In this document: one piece after another, positions 8,676 to 18,570 of the stretch | Layout: every line of letters begins with the position of its first letter | Numbering within the stretch: position 1 is the first letter of the stretch | DNA from: Planctomycetota bacterium | GTDB lineage: Bacteria > Planctomycetota > Phycisphaerae > Phycisphaerales > SM1A02 | DNA: 64,000 nucleotides | Assembly: GCA_022574595.1 (NCBI GenBank) | Contig: JACZRS010000017.1 | Span: forward strand, 42,033 to 106,032 | Direction of reading: 5' to 3' | Notes under the pieces: model-generated | What the model saw: the letters and a program-made list of their open reading frames with translations, nothing else | Database searches by the model: none | Told to the model about the DNA's origin: nothing | Made by a program: the position numbers and the translations under genes

Positions 8676-8822
8676 CTAATCTCCAGTGAATTTAAGCTTG
8701 TTGATCTACGATATTGGAACAACATTCGTTAAGAATGCGGATTGATTGACTGTTATTGTTGTTCAAATCGTCCTTGTTTGACAGATTGTCACTTTTTTAC
8801 ATGGTACTGTGGATACATCACC

Positions 8823-10277
8823 ATGCTCAGATATACCTTGATATTGCTGGCTTTGCTTGTTGCTACAACATCCGCACAGGCTCAGGATACAACTAGCCAC
8901 CCAACCTCGGACGTTCGGACCGATAGCAAAACTCCCTGGGCGGATACATCTGCGCGCCAGCGCTCCGAATTGGAGGAGTATCTCAAATCAACAGATTGGC
9001 CTATCCGCGTTTTTGGGCTTCTTCGGCTCGAGCGATACTCCGGGGCAGAAGTACAGAAAATGCTACGCGAAATGATTACTGATAGCGCCTGGCAGGTACG
9101 CTGCTTTGCAATTCGCCAGGCCTTTCGTGCAGACATGACGCTATCGCAAGCAGACCTTTCACCCAATGAAAATGAAGCTCGCGTCATACGAACCGCATTA
9201 AGGCATGGCATAGTAATTGATAACGAAGTCATTAATCGCTTGGCAACGAAATTACTAAAAACCAAAAATATCGATGACATGATGCTGGGCATAGAAATCG
9301 CAGCTGCATCTGGAATAGATGCCTTAAAGGAGCGCGCATCAAAGCGAGTTATAACTCTTATCAGAAACATGAACGACACAGTTACAGTCGTCGTCTCAAA
9401 ACGCTTAGCAGCGCTACTTGGATTGCCCAACAAGTTTTCTAATGCACGTGAGTGGAACCAATGGCTTTATACTCAGCCAAAAACAATAATTTTCCCACCA
9501 ATAGATATTTTTAAAGCACAAACAAAGCTGGAACTACCCACACTGGTAGCGGATATGAATGTTGACACATTCGCCAAGCTCATCGATTACATGGATTCAC
9601 TAAAGCAGCGCGACCTTGATCTGGTTATCGTGATGGATGCCACCTCATCAATGATCCCCATGATCAATCAAGCTCGCGAAGGTGTTGATGCAATCATTAT
9701 ATTTCTTAATGACATATCCAAGACCATGAGATTAGCCTTTGTTGCCTACCGCGATCATGACAACAAACCTGTCTGGGAAGGACATCGCTTTACAAATGAA
9801 GTTGCTCCCATACGCGACTTTCTCTTCAATCTTGTTATCACCGGCGGAGCTGATCTTCCCGAAGCGGTATTAGAGGGTCTTTCCGCCTGCCGAGATCTTG
9901 ATTGGAATCCCTATGCAACAAGGCAAATTATTCTTGTGGGTGATGCACGGCCGCATGATGCTGATATGAAAAAGACACTTGTTATTGCGGATGAATGTCG
10001 TGAAAACGGGCTTATAGTTAATGTAGTTCATATTCCTATGAAGCTATCCCCGCAAGAAAGACCTTACGCATCTCGCCAACGACATGAAGCGATTGCCAGA
10101 CACAACCAATTGACAAGTGAAGCGTTTGAAGCAATCGCTAATCATGGCGGAGGCCGTAAAGTTACTCTTGGGGATACTGATCAGTTGGTTCCTTCAATTA
10201 TGCACTCCACCCTTCAAGAAGAGTGGTGGCCGGTCTTTGATGAGTTTTATGAGATGTATACGAGGCTGTGTCGTTAG
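8823..10277 (+). CDS. Secreted VWA-domain protein with N-terminal helical repeats
   Basis: I start it at the ATG at 8823, not 8742, because a clean signal peptide (LILLALLVATTSAQA) follows at once. The mature protein begins with HEAT-like helices (about residues 45-100, e.g. DWPIRVFGLLRLE). A von Willebrand factor A domain follows from about residue 266, with VIVMDATSSM. The MIDAS motif is thus DxTSS instead of DxSxS, still able to bind a metal. Later conserved parts include ITGGADLPEAVLEGL and IILVGDARPHD. VWA domains mediate metal-dependent protein contacts. The partner is unknown. Confidence 0.78.
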   Translation: MLRYTLILLALLVATTSAQAQDTTSHPTSDVRTDSKTPWADTSARQRSELEEYLKSTDWPIRVFGLLRLERYSGAEVQKMLREMITDSAWQVRCFAIRQAFRADMTLSQADLSPNENEARVIRTALRHGIVIDNEVINRLATKLLKTKNIDDMMLGIEIAAASGIDALKERASKRVITLIRNMNDTVTVVVSKRLAALLGLPNKFSNAREWNQWLYTQPKTIIFPPIDIFKAQTKLELPTLVADMNVDTFAKLIDYMDSLKQRDLDLVIVMDATSSMIPMINQAREGVDAIIIFLNDISKTMRLAFVAYRDHDNKPVWEGHRFTNEVAPIRDFLFNLVITGGADLPEAVLEGLSACRDLDWNPYATRQIILVGDARPHDADMKKTLVIADECRENGLIVNVVHIPMKLSPQERPYASRQRHEAIARHNQLTSEAFEAIANHGGGRKVTLGDTDQLVPSIMHSTLQEEWWPVFDEFYEMYTRLCR

Positions 10278-10283
10278 AAGAAC

Positions 10284-10305
10284 CCCATGGATTGCTATCC
10301 ATGGG
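10284..10305 (+). other. Perfect 9-bp hairpin after the VWA gene
   Basis: CCCATGGAT and ATCCATGGG pair around TGCT. No T-run follows on the plus strand, so it is at most part of a compound 3' end with the hairpin at 10340-10367. Confidence 0.5.
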
Positions 10306-10339
10306 CGTCGGGGGAGGGGCGTCGGGGGTTAAACACACA

Positions 10340-10367
10340 GAGCCTGGCCGTTTTACTGGCCAGGCTC
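10340..10367. terminator. Hairpin between convergent genes, probable bidirectional terminator
   Basis: GAGCCTGGCC and GGCCAGGCTC form a perfect 10-bp GC-rich stem with an 8-base loop. It lies between the 3' ends of the VWA gene (plus) and the Arg-Gly-rich gene (minus). Neither side has a long T-run, so its efficiency is uncertain. Confidence 0.65.
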
Positions 10368-10404
10368 CATGTTTGGGGGGGATCCAAGGTTTATTAAAAG
10401 CTAG

Positions 10405-11964
10405 TTAGTAAGCATCATTTCCATCAAAGCCGCCTCGACCGCCGCGATCACCACGATCTCCTCCGCCGCGACGGTTCTGTCTTCCTCGTTCACGATTACC
10501 ATCGCCACGACCTCCTCGCCAGCGTTCGCGCCTTTGCGCTTGGCGTTGCTGTCGTGGACTTTGCAAGCTCTCAGCTTGATCGGGCGTGAGAATACTAGCA
10601 AGTTGGTCATAGTATCTATCATCAAGCTTGTCGCGTGCCTGGTAACCTTCACGGATTGGATCATCACCACTATTACGCCAATTACTCCAATTGCGTTCAC
10701 CAGAACCACGCTGGAAATTGGCCATTCGCTCAAGCCAACGGCGACGCTGTTTTGGTTCATAGATCTTAATCACATTTAGCATTTGTTCATTAGCAACGGT
10801 TAGCTCGATTTCGTAAGTTTCGCGGATCTCATTGACAGCATCAGCCACATCAGGATCAAGACTTTCAAATTTCATTATTTGATCAAACAGGCGTTGAGTA
10901 GGCGTAGTTCGATAAAGTCGTGAATATGCTCTCTTGCGGTAGTTGTTTACAAACTCCTGACTTAAATCAGTTTCAAGCACCTGTGAAACAGACACCACAT
11001 AGGTTTCATTCACATCTCGAATAGTCTTGCGCCTTATCATTTCGCCATCATGAAGTGATAAAGACTGCTTGCTGTCGCGCTGCATTATGGCTGTAAACCT
11101 AAGCGCTCGGTTTTCTTCTGTATATGAATTGCGCGCCTTCAGCGCATCATCCAAGGTATTTTCATACTCGCTGAATATGGCTGCGATATCCGCATCACCT
11201 TTAATGTCAATGCCTAGTTCATTTGCAATAACAAATAAATCCGTACTTTCGCCGGACAGTTGGCCTTGGCCCAGTGTCTTTTGCCTTACAAGCTTGCGAT
11301 CAAGAGATGGCCAAAGCGGCTTTTGATCTTCATTTAATAGCAATTGCAGATCATCAACAAACTGCTCACGCAGACGGCTTTTTTCGCTGCGGAAAATTTC
11401 GTATTGATCGGCTGCGTCCTCAGCTAACTGTTCAAGACGCTCCGGCTCAATTTGCGGGCCAAATGCACCGCGCGCTTCTGAGCGCATTTCTTCTGAACGC
11501 TTGCGAACTACATCCATCAATTCCTGACGAGTTTCCTCGGAAAGATTGGGGTCACGAGCCATTTCCATTTGCTGTCGAAGCGATTGCCAATTGGAACGCA
11601 TTTTCTCACGCGCCTCTTGGCGAGCTGCTTCCTGCTCGGGAGTACGTTCGGGGCGAAACTCCTGCATTATGTCGGTTAATTCTTGACGAGCAGCTTTCAT
11701 AGACTCATCGTATTCAGCAAAGAGAGTTGCAATGATCATCCTTTGGCTAGTATCAAGAGAGAGATCATCATTAAAAACTGCAATATCTCTGCGGTTAAAA
11801 TCTGGTTCAAGCGCAACCCCAAAGCTGCGCATACCCATCATGCCTCTCATCCCCCCACCACCACGCTGCGCTTCTGCGCTTCCAGCAGCAATCAGCATCA
11901 AGAAGAGCGATGCACATACAAATCTAAAAATGTTTAGCTTTACCTTGAATTTAGTGGTACTCAT
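10405..11964 (-). CDS. Secreted coiled-coil protein with Arg/Gly-rich C-terminus, function unknown
   Basis: The 519-residue protein starts with a signal peptide (FLMLIAAGSAEAQ) followed by a Gly/Met/Arg patch. The middle is strongly helical and charged (about residues 60-430), with a repeated style of 'L-x-x-D-Q' turns (LNEDQKPLWP, LTPDQAESL). This resembles the LTxxQ segments of Spy/CpxP-like periplasmic proteins. The last ~50 residues are rich in RGG and RGD. It is the last gene of a sigma / anti-sigma / EF-hand operon. I do not recognise a described family over the full length. A stress-linked extracytoplasmic chaperone or matrix role is a guess. Confidence 0.75.
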   Translation of the reverse strand: MSTTKFKVKLNIFRFVCASLFLMLIAAGSAEAQRGGGGMRGMMGMRSFGVALEPDFNRRDIAVFNDDLSLDTSQRMIIATLFAEYDESMKAARQELTDIMQEFRPERTPEQEAARQEAREKMRSNWQSLRQQMEMARDPNLSEETRQELMDVVRKRSEEMRSEARGAFGPQIEPERLEQLAEDAADQYEIFRSEKSRLREQFVDDLQLLLNEDQKPLWPSLDRKLVRQKTLGQGQLSGESTDLFVIANELGIDIKGDADIAAIFSEYENTLDDALKARNSYTEENRALRFTAIMQRDSKQSLSLHDGEMIRRKTIRDVNETYVVSVSQVLETDLSQEFVNNYRKRAYSRLYRTTPTQRLFDQIMKFESLDPDVADAVNEIRETYEIELTVANEQMLNVIKIYEPKQRRRWLERMANFQRGSGERNWSNWRNSGDDPIREGYQARDKLDDRYYDQLASILTPDQAESLQSPRQQRQAQRRERWRGGRGDGNRERGRQNRRGGGDRGDRGGRGGFDGNDAY

Positions 11965-12005
11965 TTGATTAATTCTCCAGCGTTTGTGCTCTTCCTAAAG
12001 TGGGG

Positions 12006-12782
12006 CTAATTATCTTCTGAACCAGTATCTTCCTTGTGGCGACTTCGCCTTTGTCTTGGACCATTCTCTCGCATTGCTCTCATGGCTCCTATTTCTACAT
12101 TATCAAGCTCCCCATTACCGTTGGCGTCGTATCGTTCAAGAATCATTGATCCCCATTCTTGTTGATCAATATCACCATCACCGTTGGCATCGTATTGCTC
12201 ACGCATTTCCGTACGCCTCTTTTCCCTTTCCGTTTGCCACTTTTCTCGCCATGCGCTTTGCGCAGCCTTAGCCTTGACCATTTCATCTTCATCTAATTTG
12301 CCATTTTTGTTTTCATCGAACATCTTCAGCATTCTTTGAAAACGACCACGCCCGTGACGAGAACGACCAACACGATCAGATAGACGCCTGCACTGATCGG
12401 GAGATAGCGTTTGCAGAAAGTCATTAAATCGCTGTGATCGTTCAACACGACGCTGATTGTTCAAGTCTGTTTGTTCAACCACCATCTGGCGAATTGTAGA
12501 AAGGTCTGGCGTTTCCTTTTCAAGCTCATTTAGTAACTCTTGATCCGAAAGTGCAATACTCTCATTAAAGACGCGCATCTCTCTTCTAAGCTTGGAAAAA
12601 ACTTCTCGCTGCTTGTCATCGAGCTTCAGCTCGTTACTAACAAATTCTGTAACACGGTTTGCTTCTGTAATGTCGCCGTTTGGAAATTGGCTACTTGCTT
12701 TGGCCCGCATATATCCAAATACGAAGAACACGTTAAACAAAAGTGATAGAACTAAGAGAAACCACACGATTGAACGAGTCAT
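12006..12782 (-). CDS. Membrane-anchored Spy-like protein with three EF-hands
   Basis: The 258-residue protein has one N-terminal membrane helix (about residues 5-24). A helical part with LSPDQCRRL follows, resembling the LTxxQ motif of periplasmic metal-sensor proteins (CpxP/Spy/CnrX type). Three calcium-loop motifs then follow: DENKNGKLDEDE, DANGDGDIDQQE and DANGNGELDNVE. The domain should face the periplasm. The start codon overlaps the stop of the upstream anti-sigma gene (12779-12782), so they are translationally coupled. A role in calcium or metal sensing for the sigma factor is inference. Confidence 0.78.
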   Translation of the reverse strand: MTRSIVWFLLVLSLLFNVFFVFGYMRAKASSQFPNGDITEANRVTEFVSNELKLDDKQREVFSKLRREMRVFNESIALSDQELLNELEKETPDLSTIRQMVVEQTDLNNQRRVERSQRFNDFLQTLSPDQCRRLSDRVGRSRHGRGRFQRMLKMFDENKNGKLDEDEMVKAKAAQSAWREKWQTEREKRRTEMREQYDANGDGDIDQQEWGSMILERYDANGNGELDNVEIGAMRAMRENGPRQRRSRHKEDTGSEDN

Positions 12783-13288
12783 TGTGAATTCTCCTTGATT
12801 AAAAGTGCAAGAAGCTCTAATTCTTGTGCATCATCTTCAAGCGATTCAAAAACCCCAAAGGACATTTCATGCGCTAATTGGTCTGATGACATGGCTTTGG
12901 TTTTGAATCCTACTCCGGTTATGTAACCAAGCGCACAAATCCCAAGCACAGCCGCAGCTGCAAGTGGCCTAAGCGTGAATCGCATTCGACTCAAATGCCC
13001 AGCCTCCATGGGCATGGGCTTGACAAGCGACTTGGCGGCTTCAATCAATTGCTTAGGCGCAGCTTCAATATCACTATCCATTAGAAATCTAGTCTCAGAA
13101 ATAGCGATCAAACACACCGCACAACTAGCTAAATGTTCTTCTATTGATTGCTGCTGCTCAGGTGAGCATTGATTCTCAAGATAGGCTGCCAAATCAGTTG
13201 GCTCAGGACAAACACCTCTCTCAACAGTTTCCTGCTTCAAGTAGCTGCAATAAATCTGCTCATCAGAATTTGGAATTTGCTCTGACAT
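12779..13288 (-). CDS. Anti-sigma factor, zinc-finger type with one membrane helix
   Basis: The 169-residue protein carries the anti-sigma zinc motif H-x3-C-x2-C (H52, C56, C59), preceded by C27 and the helix DLAAYLEN. One membrane helix follows (about residues 108-126, AAAAVLGICALGYITGV), then a short helical tail. Proteins of this type hold their partner sigma factor at the membrane. The partner is almost certainly the sigma factor 39 bases upstream. The 3' end overlaps the EF-hand gene by 4 bases. Confidence 0.82.
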   Translation of the reverse strand: MSEQIPNSDEQIYCSYLKQETVERGVCPEPTDLAAYLENQCSPEQQQSIEEHLASCAVCLIAISETRFLMDSDIEAAPKQLIEAAKSLVKPMPMEAGHLSRMRFTLRPLAAAAVLGICALGYITGVGFKTKAMSSDQLAHEMSFGVFESLEDDAQELELLALLIKENSQ

Positions 13289-13327
13289 GACAATGGATCC
13301 TTTAACAATTTGGTATACGAGGCTTTC

Positions 13328-13960
13328 TTATGTGTTATCCCCACGTTTATCGCCTGTTTGTTTGATTTTATCACTTCTAAAGTGCGATCTGAGACGCTCA
13401 AGGGCTTTATGCTTGGTGCTTCTGATAGTTTGATCATCTACGCTGAGGATCATTGCTGCCTGTGAAACTGACATTTGCTCCTCAAATAACATGTTCAGCA
13501 CTAGCCTCTGACGCGCAGTAAGTAGATGAAGGGGCAAAGCCTCACTATTTGTTGATTGGGCCGCTACCGAGTCAGATCTGCCTGAACTGGCCTTGATATC
13601 GCTATCTTCCAGAGAAAATGTCTCAATTTGACGTTTTCTAAGCTGATCTATGCAGACACTTCGAGCTACTAACGCCAGCCAAGTGCTTAACGATGCTCGT
13701 TTGGGATCGAATTGCTTGAGCAATCGATAGTCATCCTTAATTAATCTGATAAACACCTCTTGGGCTATATCTTCAAGGGTTCTGCCCGGGATATTGGCCG
13801 CTGAGCTGCTTAGCGTCCTCTTTACCGATGCATAGATCATGGGCGAGAATTTCTCGACAAACGCGTCCCATGCTCTTTTTTCGCCCCTGAGGCAGGGCTG
13901 AAGATCGAATTTCATTCTCTTGTTCCGACGCTCAGGCAACGAATTCATTGCTGACAGCAC
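13328..13960 (-). CDS. ECF-type RNA polymerase sigma factor
   Basis: The 210-residue protein has region 2 (ARGEK-type start, then EDIAQEVFIRLIKD and STWLALVARSVCIDQLRKRQ) and region 4 (LTARQRLVLNMLF, then SVSQAAMILSVDDQTIRSTKHKALERLR). The two-region layout is that of extracytoplasmic-function sigma factors. It heads an operon with the anti-sigma factor, the EF-hand protein and the Arg/Gly-rich protein. ATGs at 13960, 13948 and 13915 are all possible starts. The divergent EF-hand redoxin at 14209 might be one of its targets. Confidence 0.88.
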   Translation of the reverse strand: MLSAMNSLPERRNKRMKFDLQPCLRGEKRAWDAFVEKFSPMIYASVKRTLSSSAANIPGRTLEDIAQEVFIRLIKDDYRLLKQFDPKRASLSTWLALVARSVCIDQLRKRQIETFSLEDSDIKASSGRSDSVAAQSTNSEALPLHLLTARQRLVLNMLFEEQMSVSQAAMILSVDDQTIRSTKHKALERLRSHFRSDKIKQTGDKRGDNT

Positions 13961-14042
13961 AGCTTGATTCGGCTGGAATATGTAATAGTTTCGAGTAGTT
14001 TCTTGATTATTACTGGCTATAGCTTAGCCTCGTAATTACAAA

Positions 14043-14091
14043 ATCATCCCAAAATAGCCTAGATGCAAAAAAACCAACTTTAGGGGATGAT
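14043..14091. promoter_or_regulatory. 8-bp inverted repeat in the divergent region between the sigma and redoxin genes
   Basis: ATCATCCC (14043-14050) and GGGATGAT (14084-14091) are exact inverted copies 33 bases apart, in the 248-base divergent region. They could be two half-sites of a regulator acting on both promoters. There is no direct evidence for binding. Confidence 0.4.
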
Positions 14092-14208
14092 CGATCAATA
14101 GCAGCCGTAGAACTTCTCGACGGTATTATCATGCACTAAATGCGAGGAGTGCCTCGTGAGCCACAGCTAGCGTGGCACCTCTTAATTTAATTCAGGAGAC
14201 AGCAAGTA

Positions 14209-15177
14209 ATGAATTTCAAACCCAAAACTCTCATGATCGCCTCCCTGGTCGTGGTATTGACCGCAATGAGTACTACCACCTGGGCGCAGACAGTAGGCGA
14301 AAAATCCGATCGTCAACAAAAGAGTAAGCAACAAGAACGCCAAAGACCACAAAAGCAGCGAGCAATGAAAAGTGCAAAAATCGGGCAACCCGCGCCCAAT
14401 TTCAGGCTCAAAGATTCCAGTGGCAAGAATTATTCTCTTGCAGATTACAAAGGAAAGATAGTAGTCCTTCAATGGATTAGCCCAATTTGCCCTGTTTGTG
14501 TTAAAGTGAATGAAACAGGCGTCACCGGTGATATGCTCAAGACCATTAAGGGTATAGATGGCGATGTCGTACATCTGACAATTCACAGCAATGATGGAGC
14601 AAAGATCGCTAAAAGTGCTGAGTACCTTAAGAAGTATGACATAAAGTCACCTGCGCTTGATGACACTTCTGGAAGAGTCGGCCGAATGTACGGCGCCAAA
14701 ACTACTCCGCATATGTTCGTCATTGATAAGAAAGGTATCTTGCGCTACTCGGGCGCAATTGATGATGACCAAGCAAGAAGGAAAGGTTCAGATGCAACCA
14801 ACTACGTAGTAAACGCAATCCAACTAATCGTAGCCAACGAAACTGTTACCCCAGATACGACAAAGTCATATGGTTGCAAAATCAATTATGCAAAAGGTCG
14901 CGATTCTAAAGGAGGACGTGATGCAGGCGGGCGCAGAGGAAGCCGCGCACAGTGGCTCACTAGATACGATACCAACGAAGATGGCAGTCTTGACGCTAAG
15001 GAATTAGAAGCAATTCCTGAAGAACAACGCAACAGAATGCTTGAACGTTTTGATGCAAACAAGGATGGCACGATCGATAAAGAGGAAATCAAAGCAGCAA
15101 TGCAACGTCGAGGTAGTAGAGAAGGCAGGGGCGAGCGTGGAGGTAGACGCGGCGGCAGAGGTGGTGATGGCGGCTAA
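14209..15177 (+). CDS. Secreted redoxin (AhpC/TlpA-like) with two C-terminal EF-hands
   Basis: The 322-residue protein starts with a signal peptide (SLVVVLTAMSTTTWAQ). A redoxin domain (about residues 56-210) begins GQPAPNFRLKDSSGK and has the active site ICPVC (C94, C97). Two EF-hand loops follow (DTNEDGSLDAKE and DANKDGTIDKEE), then an Arg/Gly-rich tail. Redoxins of this type reduce peroxides or disulfides outside the cytoplasm. The EF-hands and Arg/Gly tail echo those of the divergent sigma operon. A GGAG lies 13 bases before the ATG. The 5' leader contains a small hairpin (GCCAC/GTGGC). Confidence 0.82.
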   Translation: MNFKPKTLMIASLVVVLTAMSTTTWAQTVGEKSDRQQKSKQQERQRPQKQRAMKSAKIGQPAPNFRLKDSSGKNYSLADYKGKIVVLQWISPICPVCVKVNETGVTGDMLKTIKGIDGDVVHLTIHSNDGAKIAKSAEYLKKYDIKSPALDDTSGRVGRMYGAKTTPHMFVIDKKGILRYSGAIDDDQARRKGSDATNYVVNAIQLIVANETVTPDTTKSYGCKINYAKGRDSKGGRDAGGRRGSRAQWLTRYDTNEDGSLDAKELEAIPEEQRNRMLERFDANKDGTIDKEEIKAAMQRRGSREGRGERGGRRGGRGGDGG

Positions 15178-15246
15178 TGCATCATTGCTAGTTTGTTAAC
15201 CTTATTGGGTTATAACGAGTTCGCTTCAAATTGATTTTAATACATA

Positions 15247-15275
15247 CAGGCACTTCTTGTGAAGTGCTTGTTTCT
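15247..15275 (+). terminator. Probable terminator of the redoxin gene
   Basis: GCACTTC and GAAGTGC pair around TTGT, extended by three further pairs including one G-U. TTGTTTCTT follows on the plus strand. It lies 70 bases after the redoxin stop. Confidence 0.75.
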
Positions 15276-15285
15276 TGTACACCTA

Positions 15286-15307
15286 CGTGGTCACTGAAGT
15301 GACCACG
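15286..15307. terminator. Perfect 9-bp hairpin at the 3' end of obg
   Basis: CGTGGTCAC and GTGACCACG pair around TGAA, two bases beyond the obg stop codon (minus strand). No T-run follows on the minus side, so it may protect the 3' end rather than terminate. Confidence 0.5.
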
Positions 15308-15309
15308 CC

Positions 15310-16338
<1,029 letters not shown>

Positions 16339-16419
16339 TTAAGTAGGGATGAGGTAAGAGAATAGGAGTGGAGGAATAGCGTACGCCAATACTTCGATTA
16401 GATGCGACGAGGGAGAATA

Positions 16420-16707
16420 TTACTTTGCCTTAGCGGCTGCAACAGCGTTATACGCAGGAACCGCGGGATCGGAAGGGATCAGATCAATGAAGCGACCTCT
16501 AAAACGTACGGTTCCATGACTGATTGCGTAGAGCGTGTCATCCTTGCCGCGTCTTACGAGGTGACCTGGCTTAAAGTGAGTACCACGTTGGCGCACGATT
16601 ATTGAGCCATGCTTGGCAATCTCACCGCCATAAAGCTTGACTCCAAGGTATTGGGGGTTGGAATCCCGTCCGTTGCGGGTCGAACCTTGTCCTTTTTTAT
16701 GGGCCAT
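16420..16707 (-). CDS. rpmA: 50S ribosomal protein L27
   Basis: The 95-residue protein begins [20 protein letters not shown], as L27 does, and continues GVKLYGGE and [11 protein letters not shown]27 reaches towards the peptidyl-transferase centre. The N-terminus needs no extra processing, since the start is MAHKKG with no leader. It is co-oriented with obg, while rplU is missing from its usual upstream place. Confidence 0.96.
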   Translation of the reverse strand: MAHKKGQGSTRNGRDSNPQYLGVKLYGGEIAKHGSIIVRQRGTHFKPGHLVRRGKDDTLYAISHGTVRFRGRFIDLIPSDPAVPAYNAVAAAKAK

Positions 16708-16803
16708 TGAAGTACTCCAAATCCAGAATAATCAAGGCTGGGACGTATCAGTAGAAAAGGTACGGCTCAGCCTCAGTTTAGGATCGAAAAGTCTAGCCTG
16801 GGG

Positions 16804-17454
16804 TTATCTAAGAATCCACTCCTGGCGTACAAGCTCAGCTGGCTTAGATCCACGTGCCAAAGCATCTCCACGGATGAGATAGTCTCGCTGAAGTGTTTTG
16901 CGGAGCAGCACATCCTCATTTGTTACAGGATTGGTGATTCGAGCGGTTTCGCCACTGATACCCGCTACAAATAGCGAAATCTCATTGATATCTGTGCTCT
17001 TGGCGGGCCAAACCGCAATTCCCTCTTTGGCGTGCTCTTTGCCATGGTGGATATCGCCAATTATCTCATTTTGAGTTTCAAGCAATTCATTACCCAACAG
17101 ATCATCAATTGCGTCAACCACTCGTGCAGGGACGTCTCGGCCTGAGTTCATAATCTCGCCTGCATCCGTAAAAAGAGTCAAACTAGGTGCCCAAACCTGA
17201 TCACGGCCAGTTCGGTTGGTGATCTTGTAGGTGAAATACCAATATACATCTGAGTCACTAGCTGAATCGACATATAGGCGAAGTGGCCCTGGTTCGAAAG
17301 CCAGCTCCCATCTGTAAGGCACCGCAGCAGGTGTTGGATAAGCTACAAGGCTAGTGGCGATGGAAAGTACAGTCAGGCTGGTCGCAGCCAAAACAACGGT
17401 TCTTAGTCGAATATCACGTAAAAGGTGCATAGAGCCTCTCCGCACAGTAAACAT
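16804..17454 (-). CDS. Secreted or membrane-anchored protein, function unknown
   Basis: The protein has up to 216 residues, with one N-terminal hydrophobic segment (VVLAATSLTVLSIATSLVAY) that looks like a signal peptide or anchor. A second ATG nine codons in (MHLLRD) may be the true start. The rest has a beta-rich pattern (YWYFTYKITNRTGRDQVWAPSLTLFTD) and no recognisable catalytic motif. It lies upstream of rpmA on the same strand at 96 bases. The function is unknown. Confidence 0.65.
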   Translation of the reverse strand: MFTVRRGSMHLLRDIRLRTVVLAATSLTVLSIATSLVAYPTPAAVPYRWELAFEPGPLRLYVDSASDSDVYWYFTYKITNRTGRDQVWAPSLTLFTDAGEIMNSGRDVPARVVDAIDDLLGNELLETQNEIIGDIHHGKEHAKEGIAVWPAKSTDINEISLFVAGISGETARITNPVTNEDVLLRKTLQRDYLIRGDALARGSKPAELVRQEWILR

Positions 17455-17502
17455 TACAAGCTATTGTAAGGTACAACCCTTTTAGGTCAATGGTCCACTT
17501 TA

Positions 17503-18483
17503 ATGACAGTTTCGCAAACTAACCCAGGCCAGTTGCATTCAGACGATGCCCAGCCGCCCGATTCGATCATCCAGATCGACCTAAATCACCAGATAGAGGC
17601 TATTGAGAGGTTGGTTGCCACCGGATCGATCAATGATCGTGCTAACGCCCAGCGGTTTATCCATTATGCCAAGACCAACGAAATAACCCTGGATTCTATG
17701 TGGGGGAGGCTTGGGGCGCGTGGCAAGATCATTCATACGGTTCTTGCGGTCCCAAATGCAGGTAGAACAGCCATGCTCTTTGCAAGTCATCCCCATTCAC
17801 AAGATGATGTTATATCGCTTGGTGGGTTATTGGATTATGTGGCTAAGCAGCTTGTAAAAATAGACATACATTTAGCTCAGATCCTGCTGGAACCAAAGGA
17901 AACTCTTGAACAGCAAGCCACCATGGCGGGTGGATTTGAAAAACTTGCCACGCTCACATACTTGCAGCGTCCCATATCCAAACGCACAATACCTCCAGAG
18001 CCGATTTGGCCTCAGGGCGTGACCGTAGAGCAATACCGCAATGAGATTCGCGATGATGTACTCGCAGCAGTTCTAGCGAGTTATGAACAAACCTTAGATT
18101 GTCCGGGACTGTTTGGGCTTCGTGAACCCAATGATATCCTTGCGGGACATCAGGCAAGCGGCAAATTCGACCCTTTGCTATGGACTTTGCTGCGCCTTGA
18201 TGGGAAACCTTCTGGAGTAGTGCTGCTTAATCCATTTCCTAAACAAAGATCTGTAGAACTTGTGTACATCGGCTTAGCGCCGATTGCGCGCGGCAAAAGT
18301 CTTGGTAAACAACTACTTCGACATGCACTGCGCTTGCTTGATCCAAAGCGCACACGCACCATGACCTTAGCCGTCGATGATGTTAACACGCCTGCGTTAG
18401 ATATGTACAAAGCAGAAGGCTTTGAATCCCAACTCAAACGCATCGCATTTATACGATCTCTTCGAACAGAATCCAGAAAATAA
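17503..18483 (+). CDS. GNAT-family acetyltransferase
   Basis: The 326-residue protein has a C-terminal GNAT domain with VYIGLAPIARGKSLGKQLLRHAL: motif A with the R/Q-x-x-G-x-G/A-type acetyl-CoA loop written here as ARGKSLGK. LAVDDVNTPALDMYKAEGF follows. The double-length layout recalls mycothiol-synthase-like GNATs, with a degenerate N-terminal half. The substrate cannot be told. It is divergent from the secreted protein gene at 16804-17454 and precedes dnaA in the same direction. Confidence 0.75.
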   Translation: MTVSQTNPGQLHSDDAQPPDSIIQIDLNHQIEAIERLVATGSINDRANAQRFIHYAKTNEITLDSMWGRLGARGKIIHTVLAVPNAGRTAMLFASHPHSQDDVISLGGLLDYVAKQLVKIDIHLAQILLEPKETLEQQATMAGGFEKLATLTYLQRPISKRTIPPEPIWPQGVTVEQYRNEIRDDVLAAVLASYEQTLDCPGLFGLREPNDILAGHQASGKFDPLLWTLLRLDGKPSGVVLLNPFPKQRSVELVYIGLAPIARGKSLGKQLLRHALRLLDPKRTRTMTLAVDDVNTPALDMYKAEGFESQLKRIAFIRSLRTESRK

Positions 18484-18570
18484 AGATCGCTTGAGCAAGT
18501 CTACTTCTTGCGACCAACTATTATAAGTGCGCGCTCGCAGCAAGTGCAATAACCATCAGCGCTTGAGAGC

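Noticed and set aside
8742..8822. Longer start for the VWA gene
   Set aside because: The ATG at 8823 begins a clean signal peptide; the extra part is Cys-rich and non-typical.
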